Shown here piece by piece: positions 8,396 through 16,759 of a stretch of DNA of 49,551 nucleotides (position 1 is the stretch's first letter; each line of letters starts with the position of its first letter). This stretch comes from CAZLKT01 sp964560205. GTDB taxonomy: Bacteria > Pseudomonadota > Alphaproteobacteria > Holosporales > Holosporaceae. Position numbers and translations under genes: made by a program. Under the pieces are notes generated by a model. It had not been told where the DNA came from. It saw only the letters and a program-made list of their open reading frames with translations, and did no database searches. The stretch lies in contig CAZLKT010000005.1 in the NCBI GenBank assembly GCA_964560205.1, positions 1 through 49,551 of the forward strand, read 5' to 3'.

Positions 8396-9068
8396 TCCTG
8401 TTGGATTGCGTCTGGGGATTAATCGCACGTGGGACTCTAAATGGTTCTCCAGGAAAAACTATGCACAGTTTGTGGCGGAAGATTATAAAATTCGCAGCTT
8501 TATAAAATCCACCATTGGAAATGCCGGAGTGGCCAATGTCCAAATTTCTCGCGCAGAAAAGGCCATCCCACAGGTGTCTGTTTCTGTGGCCCGCCCTGGC
8601 GTGGTCATCGGAAAGAAAGGCTCTGGTATAGAGGCTCTTGCAAAAAAAATGGAAGAGAGCCTTGGCATTAAGTGTGCCTTTAATGTCATAGAGCTTCGAA
8701 AGCCAGAGCTGCATGCTCAGGTGGTGGCTGATGACATTGCTCAACAGTTGGAGCGTCGAGTTTTTTATAAAAGAGCCATGAGAAAAGCTGTTCAAAATGT
8801 TATGAAAGCTGGGGCAAAAGGCGTTCGTATTAATTGTGGTGGTCGACTTGGTGGTGCAGAAATTGCACGAACAGAGTGGTATTTGGAAGGACGTTTGCCC
8901 CTTCACACTCTGCGGTCAGATATTGACTTTTCTTGCAGTACGGCCAAAACTTCTAGTGGAACGTGTGGTGTGAAGGTGTGGATTTATAGAGGGGATGTGC
9001 TCTCCTTGGGTGAAGAAAGAAAACCCTCTGCCAGTGAACTCGAAACAGAACATCGGAAGGAGGACTGA
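8379..9068 (+). CDS. rpsC: 30S ribosomal protein S3
   Basis: S3 is located at the mRNA entry tunnel and has helicase activity with S4 and S5. The 229-aa product begins MGQKSDPVGLRLGI as expected, has a KH domain with VARPGVVIGKKGSGIE near residues 68-83, and the C-terminal S3 domain with GRLGGAEIARTEW. Length is typical. It overlaps rplV by 17 bases. Confidence 0.98.
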   Translation: MGQKSDPVGLRLGINRTWDSKWFSRKNYAQFVAEDYKIRSFIKSTIGNAGVANVQISRAEKAIPQVSVSVARPGVVIGKKGSGIEALAKKMEESLGIKCAFNVIELRKPELHAQVVADDIAQQLERRVFYKRAMRKAVQNVMKAGAKGVRINCGGRLGGAEIARTEWYLEGRLPLHTLRSDIDFSCSTAKTSSGTCGVKVWIYRGDVLSLGEERKPSASELETEHRKED

Positions 9069-9073
9069 ATATC

Positions 9074-9502
9074 ATGCTTATGATGCCGAAGAAGACAAAA
9101 TTTCGAAAAATGTTTAAGGGGCGTATCCATGGGGAAGCGGCGCGCGGTAATACCCTGGCCTTTGGAAACTATGGTTTGCAGGCCTTGGAGCCCGCTCGGA
9201 TCACAGCTCGACAAATAGAGGCCTCTCGTCGTGCCATTGTGCGTCATATGCGTCGTATGGGTCGCGTGTGGATCCGCATTTTCCCAGATATACCTGTTTC
9301 CTCAAAACCTGCTGAAGTCCGCATGGGAAGTGGAAAGGGTAGCGTAGATTTCTGGGTATGCCGTGTGAAGCCCGGACGAATCATGTTTGAGATTAACAGT
9401 CCAACACTAAAGTTAGCGAAAGAAGCTTTATTGTTGGCCGCAGCAAAAATGCCTATTTCTGTGCGGTTCATTGATAGAGAAATGAGGGGGGATCCCAGAT
9501 GA
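9074..9502 (+). CDS. rplP: 50S ribosomal protein L16
   Basis: L16 organises the A-site region of the large subunit. The 142-aa product has MPKKTKFRKMFKGR at the start, the RQIEASRRAIVRHMRR stretch and the C-terminal LAAAKMPISVRFI; length is close to normal (136-140). The ATG at 9074 is used (the sequence reads MLMMPKK), with AAGGAGGA upstream; in-frame ATGs at 9080 and 9083 are alternatives. The stop overlaps rpmC by four bases. Confidence 0.96.
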   Translation: MLMMPKKTKFRKMFKGRIHGEAARGNTLAFGNYGLQALEPARITARQIEASRRAIVRHMRRMGRVWIRIFPDIPVSSKPAEVRMGSGKGSVDFWVCRVKPGRIMFEINSPTLKLAKEALLLAAAKMPISVRFIDREMRGDPR

Positions 9503-9777
9503 AAAAAAAGTTTCATGATTTTCAGAATCTGTCTGTGGAGTCTTTGCAAAAGGAGGTTGTGACATGCCGAAAGGCCATGTTCCATCTTCGCCTTCAAAAA
9601 CGCTCCGATGCATCGGCAGTGAAGCCACATCATATTCGTCTTCATCGACGTACCATTGCTCAGCTGAAAACTGTTTTGCAGCAACGCATGGTATCTGAAA
9701 AAACGCCTGTTCCCCAGACTGTGAAAAAGACCACGACGAAGACGCCATCAAAAAAAGCAGAAAAAGTGAGGAGATAA
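9499..9777 (+). CDS. rpmC: 50S ribosomal protein L29 with a basic C-terminal extension
   Basis: L29 lies beside L23 at the tunnel exit. The 92-aa product has the two-helix L29 core (roughly residues 5-65: LSVESLQKEV, then MFHLRLQKRS and the arginine-rich RLHRRTIAQLKTVL). Usual length is 60-70 aa, so about 25 residues of Thr/Lys-rich, low-complexity tail are added. The start overlaps the rplP stop and the gap to rpsQ is three bases. Confidence 0.93.
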   Translation: MKKKFHDFQNLSVESLQKEVVTCRKAMFHLRLQKRSDASAVKPHHIRLHRRTIAQLKTVLQQRMVSEKTPVPQTVKKTTTKTPSKKAEKVRR

Positions 9778-9780
9778 TTT

Positions 9781-10038
9781 ATGCCAAGACGGGTTTTAGT
9801 AGGACAAGTGGTGAGTCACTCTGACAAAACGGCGTTGGTGCGTGTGAAAGGAATCAAGCATTACTCCATGTATGGTAAGAATGTTATTCGCTATAAAAAA
9901 TATGCATCCCACGATGAAGAAAACGCTTTTCACAAGGGAGATTGGGTTCGCATCCGTGAATCGCGTCCCTTTTCCAAAACAAAGCACTGGGAAGTATTGG
10001 AGAAAATAGAAAATGTTACAGGAAGCGCCGGCATATAA
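9781..10038 (+). CDS. rpsQ: 30S ribosomal protein S17
   Basis: S17 is a primary 16S rRNA-binding protein with an OB fold. The 85-aa product has LVGQVVSHSDKTALVRV at the N-terminus, then a HDEENAFHKGDWVRI segment and the SRPFSKTKHW motif. Length is normal. It lies three bases after rpmC and 27 before rplN. Confidence 0.96.
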   Translation: MPRRVLVGQVVSHSDKTALVRVKGIKHYSMYGKNVIRYKKYASHDEENAFHKGDWVRIRESRPFSKTKHWEVLEKIENVTGSAGI

Positions 10039-10065
10039 GGTGTGCCGTTTTAGAGGGAGAACATT

Positions 10066-10437
10066 ATGATTCAGATGCAAACACGACTTAAAGTAGCAGA
10101 TAACTCTGGAGCAAAAGAGGTGATGTGCTTTAAGGTATTGGGCGGGTCAAAGCGAAGGTTTGCCAGCATTGGGGACGTCATTGTTGTTTCCATTAAGTCC
10201 GCTATTCCTCGTTCCAAGGTCAAGAAAGGCGAAGTCTATAAAGCCGTTATTGTGCGTATAAAAAAAGGGTTAAACCGGGAAGATGGTACCACCATTTCTT
10301 TTGACGATAATGCTGTGGTGCTGTTGAAGCAAGGTCAAAACAAGGATATAATTGGCACACGTGTTCTTGGACCCGTGCCCCGTGAGTTGCGGAGCAAATA
10401 TTTGAAGGTTGTGTCTTTAGCACCAGAGGTATACTGA
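10066..10437 (+). CDS. rplN: 50S ribosomal protein L14
   Basis: L14 is part of the intersubunit bridge region and the binding site of silencing factor RsfS. The 123-aa product starts MIQMQTRLKVADNSGAKEV and ends with the conserved LRSKYLKVVSLAPEVY, nearly identical to the family consensus. AGAGGGAG precedes the ATG. Its stop is one base away from the rplX start. Confidence 0.98.
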   Translation: MIQMQTRLKVADNSGAKEVMCFKVLGGSKRRFASIGDVIVVSIKSAIPRSKVKKGEVYKAVIVRIKKGLNREDGTTISFDDNAVVLLKQGQNKDIIGTRVLGPVPRELRSKYLKVVSLAPEVY

Positions 10438-10438
10438 A

Positions 10439-10777
10439 ATGAGATGGAGAATAAAAACAGGAGACCAAGTGGTGGTCATCGCGGGAAGCTCCCGAGGGCA
10501 TCGTGGAGAGGTCTTGTCCGTTCTGCGGAAGGCAGAAAAAGTTCTCGTGAAGGGAGCAAACATAAGAGTAAAGCACACAAAACCTTCTGCACAATATCCA
10601 GAAGGGGGTATCATCAGACAAGAGGCACCCATTCATGTGTCCAATGTCATGATGGTGAATCCGGGAGCATCAGAGGACGATTTCGATAAGGGGAAAGGCG
10701 GTACGCGTGTGGGAATGCGCATAACCTCCGATGGAAAGAAAGAGCGTTTTTCTAAACGCTCAGGAAAAAAATTATAG
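10439..10777 (+). CDS. rplX: 50S ribosomal protein L24
   Basis: L24 is an assembly-initiator protein binding 23S rRNA domain I. The 112-aa product has the KOW motif near the start (KTGDQVVVIAGSSRGHRGEV, about residues 6-25), and the VKHTKPSAQYPEGGIIRQEAPIHVSNVM stretch typical of L24. Length is normal. It begins one base after the rplN stop and ends nine bases before rplE. Confidence 0.96.
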   Translation: MRWRIKTGDQVVVIAGSSRGHRGEVLSVLRKAEKVLVKGANIRVKHTKPSAQYPEGGIIRQEAPIHVSNVMMVNPGASEDDFDKGKGGTRVGMRITSDGKKERFSKRSGKKL

Positions 10778-10786
10778 GAGCACGTT

Positions 10787-11332
10787 ATGTTTAGCGTTGG
10801 TTTGAAAGAACATTATGAGAATAGCATCCGCCCCTCTTGGAAGGAGAGAGAGAAGTTGTCCAGCCTTCATGCGGTTCCTCGTTTGAGGTATATTGTGTTG
10901 AACATGGGTGTGGGCAAGTCTATGCAGGATAAGTCTGTTATGGAATCCATTATGAGAGGCCTGGCAGCCATTTCTGGACAAAAGCCTCGCATGACCATGG
11001 CAAAGAAATCCATTGCTGCTTTTCGTTTGCGGGAAGGTGTGCCCTTGGGTCTGAAGGTAACCCTTCGTGGACCCCGCATGTATCATTTTTTGCAGCGACT
11101 TATTCTGGTGGCCATGCCCCGTATCAGAGACTTTCGTGGGGTCCTGTCCCGGAGCTTTGATGGAAATGGTAACTTTTCCTTTGGTCTGAAGGAAAGCGAT
11201 ATTTTCCCAGAGGCCACGAAGGAGGAAATCATGGGATCCTTCGGCATGGATATTTCCATTATTACCAGTGCGAAGACCGATGCAGATGCAAAAAAATTGT
11301 TAGAACTTTTTGGAATCCCCTTTAGGAGTTAG
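10787..11332 (+). CDS. rplE: 50S ribosomal protein L5
   Basis: L5 binds 5S rRNA in the central protuberance. The 181-aa product has YIVLNMGVGKS, SGQKPRMTMAKKSIAAFRLREG, and the C-terminal region with FPEATKE and DISIITSAKTDADAKKLLELFGIPF. Length is typical (about 180). AGGAG precedes the ATG. Confidence 0.98.
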   Translation: MFSVGLKEHYENSIRPSWKEREKLSSLHAVPRLRYIVLNMGVGKSMQDKSVMESIMRGLAAISGQKPRMTMAKKSIAAFRLREGVPLGLKVTLRGPRMYHFLQRLILVAMPRIRDFRGVLSRSFDGNGNFSFGLKESDIFPEATKEEIMGSFGMDISIITSAKTDADAKKLLELFGIPFRS

Positions 11333-11336
11333 TATT

Positions 11337-11648
11337 ATGGCGAGAACTGGTTCAATTGAAACAAATAACAGAAGAAAGCGTTTGGAGCAGAAGTATGCTG
11401 CCAAGCGCATGAAACTCAAAAAAAGTTTCATGGATAAAAATGCGGACATGGATTTGTCAGAGCGCATGAGGCTTTCTGCTAAAATGGCAAAGCTGCCCCG
11501 TAATGCATCCCCTGTTCGTTTTCGTTCTCGATGCGCCATCTCTGGTCGCCCCAGAGGTGTTTATGGAGCTTTTCAGCTCGCACGTATGGTTTTTCGGAGC
11601 CAGGCCATGAGAGGTCATCTTCCGGGTGTAACACGATCTAGCTGGTGA
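11337..11648 (+). CDS. rpsN: 30S ribosomal protein S14 (zinc-independent type)
   Basis: S14 is a late-assembly protein of the 30S head. The ATG at 11337, with AGGAG upstream, gives 103 aa beginning MARTGSIETNNRRKRL. The frame is open further upstream but overlaps rplE, so it was trimmed. The C-terminal signature RFRSRCAISGRPRGVY and GVTRSSW is present. It is the long form without the CxxC zinc ribbon pairs. Confidence 0.96.
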   Translation: MARTGSIETNNRRKRLEQKYAAKRMKLKKSFMDKNADMDLSERMRLSAKMAKLPRNASPVRFRSRCAISGRPRGVYGAFQLARMVFRSQAMRGHLPGVTRSSW

Positions 11649-11657
11649 GGAGGTATT

Positions 11658-12059
11658 ATGTCTTTTTCTGATCCCATTGCAGATATGCTTTCGCGCATTC
11701 GTAATGCGCAGATGCGTCAAAAGCCCACTGTTCTGATCCCCTCTTCCCGTTTGAAACGCTCCATTTTGCAAGTGCTTGAGCAGGAGGGATATATTAAAGG
11801 TTATGCTGACAAACCCAGAGAAAAGGGGGCAGCACCTATGATGGAAGTGGGCTTGAAGTATGTGCGATCTGGTCCAGTGATTCGAAGCTTGGTGAGGGTT
11901 TCCAAACCGAGCCTCCGTAAATATATGCCTATTCGTAAGATTTTGCCTGTTGCCAACGGTTTCGGTAATGCGGTGTTATCCACATCAAAGGGCGTTCTAT
12001 CTGATATGGAAGCGCGCCGCCAAGGTGTGGGTGGTGAAGTTCTTTTTTATGTTGCATAG
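11658..12059 (+). CDS. rpsH: 30S ribosomal protein S8
   Basis: S8 binds the central domain of 16S rRNA and in E. coli represses the spc operon. The 133-aa product has SDPIADMLSRIRNAQ at the N-terminus, the basic SRLKRSILQVLEQEGYI segment and the C-terminal signature LSTSKGVLSDMEARRQGVGGEVL. Length is normal. GAGGAGG lies before the ATG. Confidence 0.97.
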   Translation: MSFSDPIADMLSRIRNAQMRQKPTVLIPSSRLKRSILQVLEQEGYIKGYADKPREKGAAPMMEVGLKYVRSGPVIRSLVRVSKPSLRKYMPIRKILPVANGFGNAVLSTSKGVLSDMEARRQGVGGEVLFYVA

Positions 12060-12094
12060 AGGAAGATTTTGTTTTTTAAAAAGAAGGATGTGTT

Positions 12095-12655
12095 ATGTCT
12101 CGTTTAAGTCGTAATCCTGTTGTGGTTCCAAAAAATATCAAGTGGGACATCAAGGGTAGAACGTTTTCAGTGTATGGTCAAAAGGGTGTTATGACACTTT
12201 CCATTCCTGTGGAGATTATCCTTGACTCCACGGATGATGGCATCATGGTTCAGTGCTCTGGTATTGGATCCTCCCAAGCGGCCTCTCGATTGTGTGGAAC
12301 CTATTTTCGTCTTATTCACAATATGTTTCACGGCGTTTCTAAAGGTTTTGAAAAAAAATTGAAGCTTGTGGGTGTGGGATATAGGATGGAGATTAAAGGA
12401 AAAGATCTCAAAATGTCTTTGGGCTACAGCCACGAGGTCTCCTATCCCATTCCTTCTGATATCACCATGGAGCTGGAGGCACCGAAAAAGCAGGGAGACA
12501 TTCCTGTGACATTTTTATCTGTTCGGGGTGAAAATAAACAGCGTGTCGGCCAAGTTGTGGCTGAGCTGCAGAGCTATCGCCCTCCTGAGCCATATAAAGG
12601 AAAAGGTTTCCACATAGAGGGTGAGTTTGTGTATCGAAAAGAGGCAAAGAAGTAA
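12095..12655 (+). CDS. rplF: 50S ribosomal protein L6
   Basis: L6 lies near the factor-binding site of the large subunit. The 186-aa product has two similar L6 domains; the C-terminal signature QRVGQVVAELQSYRPPEPYKGKGF is complete, ending in a basic tail. Length is slightly above the usual 177 aa. AGAAGG precedes the start. Confidence 0.97.
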   Translation: MSRLSRNPVVVPKNIKWDIKGRTFSVYGQKGVMTLSIPVEIILDSTDDGIMVQCSGIGSSQAASRLCGTYFRLIHNMFHGVSKGFEKKLKLVGVGYRMEIKGKDLKMSLGYSHEVSYPIPSDITMELEAPKKQGDIPVTFLSVRGENKQRVGQVVAELQSYRPPEPYKGKGFHIEGEFVYRKEAKK

Positions 12656-12677
12656 CATTACGTAAAGGAGGGGGGCT

Positions 12678-13043
12678 ATGAGAAGATATCTGTCATCTTC
12701 TTCAGAGAGAAGGAAGTGGAGAACACGCTGTCAAATACGAGAAAGAGCCTTTGGCAAACCTCGGCTTTCCGTTTTCCGTTCTGGTCGGTATATTTATGCG
12801 CAAATCATTGATGACGAGCGTCATCATACATTGGTTTCTGCATCATCCATCGAGAAAGATATCCGACAGCCACGTAAGTCTGGTAACAACAAGGTTGCTG
12901 CAGATTGGGTGGGGGAGAAAATTGCGGAGCGCGCAAAAAAAGCAGGTGTGGAGTGCGTTGTTTTTGATCGGGGCTCCTATCTTTTTCATGGGCGTATTAA
13001 GGTGTTAGCCGATGCTGCACGACGAGGAGGACTTGTTTTCTGA
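12678..13043 (+). CDS. rplR: 50S ribosomal protein L18
   Basis: L18 binds 5S rRNA with L5. The 121-aa product has the basic N-terminus, the RLSVFRSGRYIYAQIIDD stretch, and the C-terminal VVFDRGSYLFHGRIKVLADAARRGGL. Length is normal. The RBS is AAAGGAGGGG. Downstream, before rpsE, is an unusual 110-base gap holding a strong hairpin. Confidence 0.96.
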   Translation: MRRYLSSSSERRKWRTRCQIRERAFGKPRLSVFRSGRYIYAQIIDDERHHTLVSASSIEKDIRQPRKSGNNKVAADWVGEKIAERAKKAGVECVVFDRGSYLFHGRIKVLADAARRGGLVF

Positions 13044-13044
13044 G

Positions 13045-13071
13045 ACAGATTTTCACAAAAAGAAAATCTGT
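13045..13071 (+). other. 10-bp hairpin in the rplR-rpsE gap
   Basis: ACAGATTTTC (13045-13054) pairs perfectly with GAAAATCTGT (13062-13071) around a 7-base loop, starting one base after the rplR stop. There is no T run after it, so it is not a standard rho-independent terminator. A TATACT at 13109-13114 lies between it and rpsE and could be the -10 of an internal promoter, though no good -35 is seen. It may be an attenuator, an RNA-processing site or an mRNA stabiliser. Confidence 0.5.
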
Positions 13072-13153
13072 TGTCTGATGGGGCTGGTCACGTGGAGAAA
13101 TTTTTAGTATACTCTCAGGGATTTGAGAGATTTTGTAAAAAGGAAATGATCAT

Positions 13154-13708
13154 ATGGTGAAAAAGGTACAAAAAGCAGAAAAAGAGCTTATACGCCGCGA
13201 TGTCACGGTGGATCGTGTGGCCAAAGTCGTGAAGGGAGGAAAGCGATTCAGCTTTTCTGCTTTGGTGGTGGTGGGAGACGGTCGAGGAAAAGTAGGCTAT
13301 GCGTCTGGAAAAGCAAAGGAAGCACCAGAAGCTCTTCGAAAAGCCATGGAAAGGGCATCTAAGAACATGGTGAAGATTCATGTGAAAGAAGGACGCACTC
13401 TCCATAGGGATATTACGAAAACTTACGGTGCAGCAAAAGTGCATTTGCGTTCTGCAAAAAAAGGAACAGGCATTATTGCTGGTGGTCCCATGCGCGCGGT
13501 TTTTGAGGCTGCTGGCGTTCAAGACGTGGTGGCGAAGGCCATCAATTCTTCCAATGCACGAAATTTGGTGAAGGCCACGGTATCCGCTTTGATGGAGATT
13601 GAAACACCTCGTATGGTGGCCATGAGAAGAGGGAAAAAGCCCAGTGAAATTTTTGGTCAGTTCCTGAAGAGTGAGCCGTTGCAGGATAGTACCGCTGTGG
13701 CTGGATAA
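13154..13708 (+). CDS. rpsE: 30S ribosomal protein S5
   Basis: S5 lies at the mRNA entry channel with S3 and S4 and affects decoding accuracy. The 184-aa product has VDRVAKVVKGGKRFSFSALV, the double-stranded-RNA-binding fold with VGDGRGKVGYASGKAKEAPE, and GGPMRAVFEAAGVQDVVAK in the C-terminal domain. AAAAGGAAA precedes the ATG. It is separated from rplR by 110 bases and may have some independent expression. Confidence 0.97.
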   Translation: MVKKVQKAEKELIRRDVTVDRVAKVVKGGKRFSFSALVVVGDGRGKVGYASGKAKEAPEALRKAMERASKNMVKIHVKEGRTLHRDITKTYGAAKVHLRSAKKGTGIIAGGPMRAVFEAAGVQDVVAKAINSSNARNLVKATVSALMEIETPRMVAMRRGKKPSEIFGQFLKSEPLQDSTAVAG

Positions 13709-13739
13709 GAGAAGGACAAGAACGTAGACATGGAGAAAA

Positions 13740-14144
13740 ATGATGACACGGAATACTACACCTTCTGAGGAGAACAAGAAAGAGTCTGTTGTGTCGGAGA
13801 AAGCGACTGCTGTACCTGCAGGTGAAAAAAGTGCGGGTGTTGAAAGGAAAACCGCTGGGACTGATCAGAAAAAGAGTGCCGCCGCTGAAAAAAATCCTGC
13901 CGCCGCTGTGCAGGGGGGGAGGGCATCTACAGCTGGAGATCGAAAAAATCCTGCACAGAAAGATGGTGAGTATATTGTTGTCGCTCAGGTGCGCAGTGGT
14001 ATTCGTCGTCCAAAAGATCAAAAGGACACGCTGCATTCTTTGGGGCTGGGCCGAGTTGGTGCTTCGAAGCGTTTGCCGGCACATGCATCTGTGCTGGGCA
14101 TGGTGAAAAAAGTTTCTCATTTGGTGCGACTTGTAAAGGAATAG
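13740..14144 (+). CDS. rpmD: 50S ribosomal protein L30 with a long N-terminal extension
   Basis: L30 is normally about 60 aa. Here residues from about 77 to 134 form the L30 domain (YIVVAQVRSGIRRPKDQKDT, then LGLGRVGASKRLP and MVKKVSHLVRL). The first roughly 75 residues are low in complexity, rich in Ala, Lys, Glu and Gly. GGAG lies upstream of an ATG-ATG pair at 13740/13743; no other well-placed start near the L30 domain is in frame, so the extension appears to be translated. The gene has normal operon spacing between rpsE and rplO. Confidence 0.88.
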   Translation: MMTRNTTPSEENKKESVVSEKATAVPAGEKSAGVERKTAGTDQKKSAAAEKNPAAAVQGGRASTAGDRKNPAQKDGEYIVVAQVRSGIRRPKDQKDTLHSLGLGRVGASKRLPAHASVLGMVKKVSHLVRLVKE

Positions 14145-14154
14145 GAGAGGTTAT

Positions 14155-14778
14155 ATGACACAGAAAGAGACTTTTTTAAAATTGCATCACATTGTAGATA
14201 ACCCTGGAGCGCGAAAAAAATCGCGACGGGTGGGGCGAGGTATTGGCTCTGGTCGTGGGAAGACAGCTGGTGTAGGTGGAAAGGGTCAGCACGGGCGATC
14301 TGGTGTTGCCATTAATGGTTTTCAGGGTGGACAAATGCCCATTACCCGTCGTTTTCCTAAAAGGGGCTTTACCAATATTCATCGTATGCATTTCTCTGTT
14401 TTAAATCTGGGAACTGTGCAGAGGGCTTTGGATGAGGGGCGCCTATCTTCCGGCCAGGCCATTGATGCTGCGGCTTTGAAAAAGGCAGGTTTGGTCAAAA
14501 ATCCGCAACAAGGCATTCGTCTTCTGGGTGGTGGTACTCTTACCTCTCAAATTCATGTGCATGTTGCTGGACTCAGCGCTTCCGCTCAAAAGATGGTGGA
14601 AGCAGCCGGTGGCACATGTTCGCTGGTGGAACCATTTCCTTTAAAGGGTGGTGAAGTCAGAAAAAACAAAACTGCAGCATTGTATGCCGCGTCCTCCCAA
14701 AAGCCTTCACGAGTAAGGGGTCCTAAAATAGGGAAAACAAGTGCAGCGGAAATTCAGAAAAAGAAGGGGGTGGGATGA
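14155..14778 (+). CDS. rplO: 50S ribosomal protein L15 with a C-terminal extension
   Basis: L15 is a late-assembly large-subunit protein. Residues 1 to about 160 form the L15 fold: RRVGRGIGSGRGKTAGVGGKGQ with the Gly-rich N-terminal arm, GFQGGQMPITRRFPKRGF, and a C-terminal VHVAGLSASAQKMVEAAGG. The usual length is about 145-160 aa, and this one is 207 aa, so roughly 45 residues of Lys/Ser/Ala-rich tail are added. Its stop overlaps the start of secY. Confidence 0.95.
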   Translation: MTQKETFLKLHHIVDNPGARKKSRRVGRGIGSGRGKTAGVGGKGQHGRSGVAINGFQGGQMPITRRFPKRGFTNIHRMHFSVLNLGTVQRALDEGRLSSGQAIDAAALKKAGLVKNPQQGIRLLGGGTLTSQIHVHVAGLSASAQKMVEAAGGTCSLVEPFPLKGGEVRKNKTAALYAASSQKPSRVRGPKIGKTSAAEIQKKKGVG

Positions 14779-16106
14779 GCTCTGTATCGCAACAGCTTTT
14801 AGCAAATCTCAGTTGGAAAGCTTGGGCGCAGGCATCGGACCTTCATAAGCGCATTCTCTTTACTCTGGGGGTCTTTTTTGTGTATCGCATTGGTACATAT
14901 ATCCCCATACCAGGCGTGGATGCAGAAATCATGCGATCCATTGCTGGAAGATATACATCCTCAGGGGGATTTCTGAGCATGTTCAATATGGTGGCTGGTG
15001 GTGCCTTGGAGCGTATGAGCGTCTTTGCTCTTAACCTCATGCCATACATTTCCATGAGCATTCTTATACAGCTTATGACAGCTATTTTCCCCTATTTCAT
15101 GGCCTTAAAAAAAGAGGGTGAAGCTGGGAAAAGAAAGCTCAATCAGTACACTCGGTATGGGACTGTTGGGCTTGCGTCCTTTCAAGCGTTGGGAGTGGCC
15201 ACATGGCTTTCTTCTCAACCGAGTTTGGTCTTTGATCCAGGCATTCTCTTTCATCTGACCACCATGGTGACCTTGGTGGGAGCAACGCTTTTCCTTGTGT
15301 GGCTTGGAGAGCAGATTACGGCCAGAGGTATTGGCAACGGTTCCTCCATGTTAATTTATGCGGGAATCGTTGCAAGCCTTCCCATGGCTGTGTTCAATAC
15401 TCTGGAGCTGAGCCGCACGGGCGGTGTGTCCTCCCTGGAGGTTTTGGCCAGCATTGTGGGAGTGGCTGCCATCATTGCATTTGTTGTTTTTATGGAGCGT
15501 GCATATCGAAAAGTGGTGGTGCAGTATCCAAAACGTCAAGTGGGACAGCAGGTCATGGGCGCAGAGCAGAGCTATATGCCTATAAAACTTAACAGCACAG
15601 GGGTGTTGCCTCCTATTTTTGCCATGGCTGTGCTTGGTTTTTTCGGCATGCTGGGGAATTGGAGTATGCTTTCCCATGTGCCTTTTGTGCAAGATATTTT
15701 TTCACTCTTTCTTTCCGATGGCAGCATTGTGTACATGTGCATAAAAGTTTTTCTCATTGTGTTTTTCGCATTTTTCTATACATCTGTTGTTTTTAATCCT
15801 GAAGAAACGGCAGAAAATTTGCGCAAAAATGGAGCTTTTATTTCTGGGTACAGGCCTGGTGTTGTGACGGCGCAGTATTTGGATTATCTGCTGACCAGAT
15901 TAACGGTGGTGGGGGCCGCATACATTGCTTTTGTGGTGATTTTGCCTAATATTTTGAATAGACTTTTTCATCTTAATTTTCCTTTCCAGGGAACAAGTTT
16001 TCTTATAGTGGTGAGTGTCAGTTGGGAAATTATCTCCCAGTTGCATGCGTATCTTATTTCTCATCAGTATCAGGCTCTTATTAAAAGAAATCAGAAAAGG
16101 AGATAG
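14775..16106 (+). CDS. secY: protein translocase subunit SecY
   Basis: SecY is the channel of the SecYEG translocon in the inner membrane, the partner of SecA encoded at 37031-40600. The 443-aa product has ten hydrophobic segments, the N-terminal FVYRIGTYIPIPGVD, the LNLMPYISMSI plug region, the QYTRYGT cytoplasmic loop, and NPEETAENLRKNGAFISGYRPG in the fifth cytoplasmic loop, which contacts SecA and ribosomes. The ATG overlaps the rplO stop (ATGA), indicating translational coupling. Confidence 0.98.
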   Translation: MSSVSQQLLANLSWKAWAQASDLHKRILFTLGVFFVYRIGTYIPIPGVDAEIMRSIAGRYTSSGGFLSMFNMVAGGALERMSVFALNLMPYISMSILIQLMTAIFPYFMALKKEGEAGKRKLNQYTRYGTVGLASFQALGVATWLSSQPSLVFDPGILFHLTTMVTLVGATLFLVWLGEQITARGIGNGSSMLIYAGIVASLPMAVFNTLELSRTGGVSSLEVLASIVGVAAIIAFVVFMERAYRKVVVQYPKRQVGQQVMGAEQSYMPIKLNSTGVLPPIFAMAVLGFFGMLGNWSMLSHVPFVQDIFSLFLSDGSIVYMCIKVFLIVFFAFFYTSVVFNPEETAENLRKNGAFISGYRPGVVTAQYLDYLLTRLTVVGAAYIAFVVILPNILNRLFHLNFPFQGTSFLIVVSVSWEIISQLHAYLISHQYQALIKRNQKRR

Positions 16107-16108
16107 TT

Positions 16109-16759
16109 GTGGGTGTTTTTATTCTTTTGGGTCCGCCAGGCTCAGGGAAAGGGACCCAGGGCCGCTTGTTAGCACGTTCTTTAGGGAAGGGAACCGTTCT
16201 CTTGGGTATGGGAGAACTTCTTCGAGAGGAAATGTCCAAGGGTACGCAAATTGGTAATACGTTGTGGTCCGTTATCAAAGAGGGTGGCTTGGTGGGATGT
16301 GAACTCACCATGGAAGTTTTGAGAAAAAGCTGGCCTTCAGATGTGGAAAGAGATGTGATTCTGGATGGTGTGCCAAGAAATTTGGAGCAAATTTTTGCAC
16401 TAGAAAAAATTTTCAAGGAAATTTCTAAGAAAATTTTCTTGAAAAAAGTTTTTTCCTTTGTGGTGGATCCCGATGTGTTGGTGGACCGCATGATGGATCG
16501 CCTGTGCTGCCAGCATTGCGGCGTGTCATGTTCCTCTCGTGTTTCCGTGGAGGATATTGTGGATGGATGTTTGCGACCAGAAGGACATGAGTTTTCTCGT
16601 CGTTCAGATGATTTTTCCGACGTTATTCGTCATCGATTGAAAATTCATGAGGAAAATTCTCGGGACGTCTTGGCATACTATCGTGATATGCTGGTGGAAA
16701 TTGATGGTGCACAGAACGTCCATGATACTCACAAGGGAATTTTAACGCACTGCTTATAA
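16109..16759 (+). CDS. adk: adenylate kinase
   Basis: Adenylate kinase interconverts ATP+AMP and 2 ADP. The 216-aa product starts at GTG 16109 after AGGAGAT, two bases past the secY stop. It has the P-loop GPPGSGKGTQ (residues 8-17), the AMP-binding stretch GELLREEM, the DGVPRN motif (family: DGFPR), a LID with CQHCG and a further Cys that may bind zinc, and RRSDDFSDVIRHRL in the C-terminal part. The family order secY-adk is conserved, but rpsM, rpsK and rpoA do not follow. Confidence 0.93.
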   Translation: MGVFILLGPPGSGKGTQGRLLARSLGKGTVLLGMGELLREEMSKGTQIGNTLWSVIKEGGLVGCELTMEVLRKSWPSDVERDVILDGVPRNLEQIFALEKIFKEISKKIFLKKVFSFVVDPDVLVDRMMDRLCCQHCGVSCSSRVSVEDIVDGCLRPEGHEFSRRSDDFSDVIRHRLKIHEENSRDVLAYYRDMLVEIDGAQNVHDTHKGILTHCL

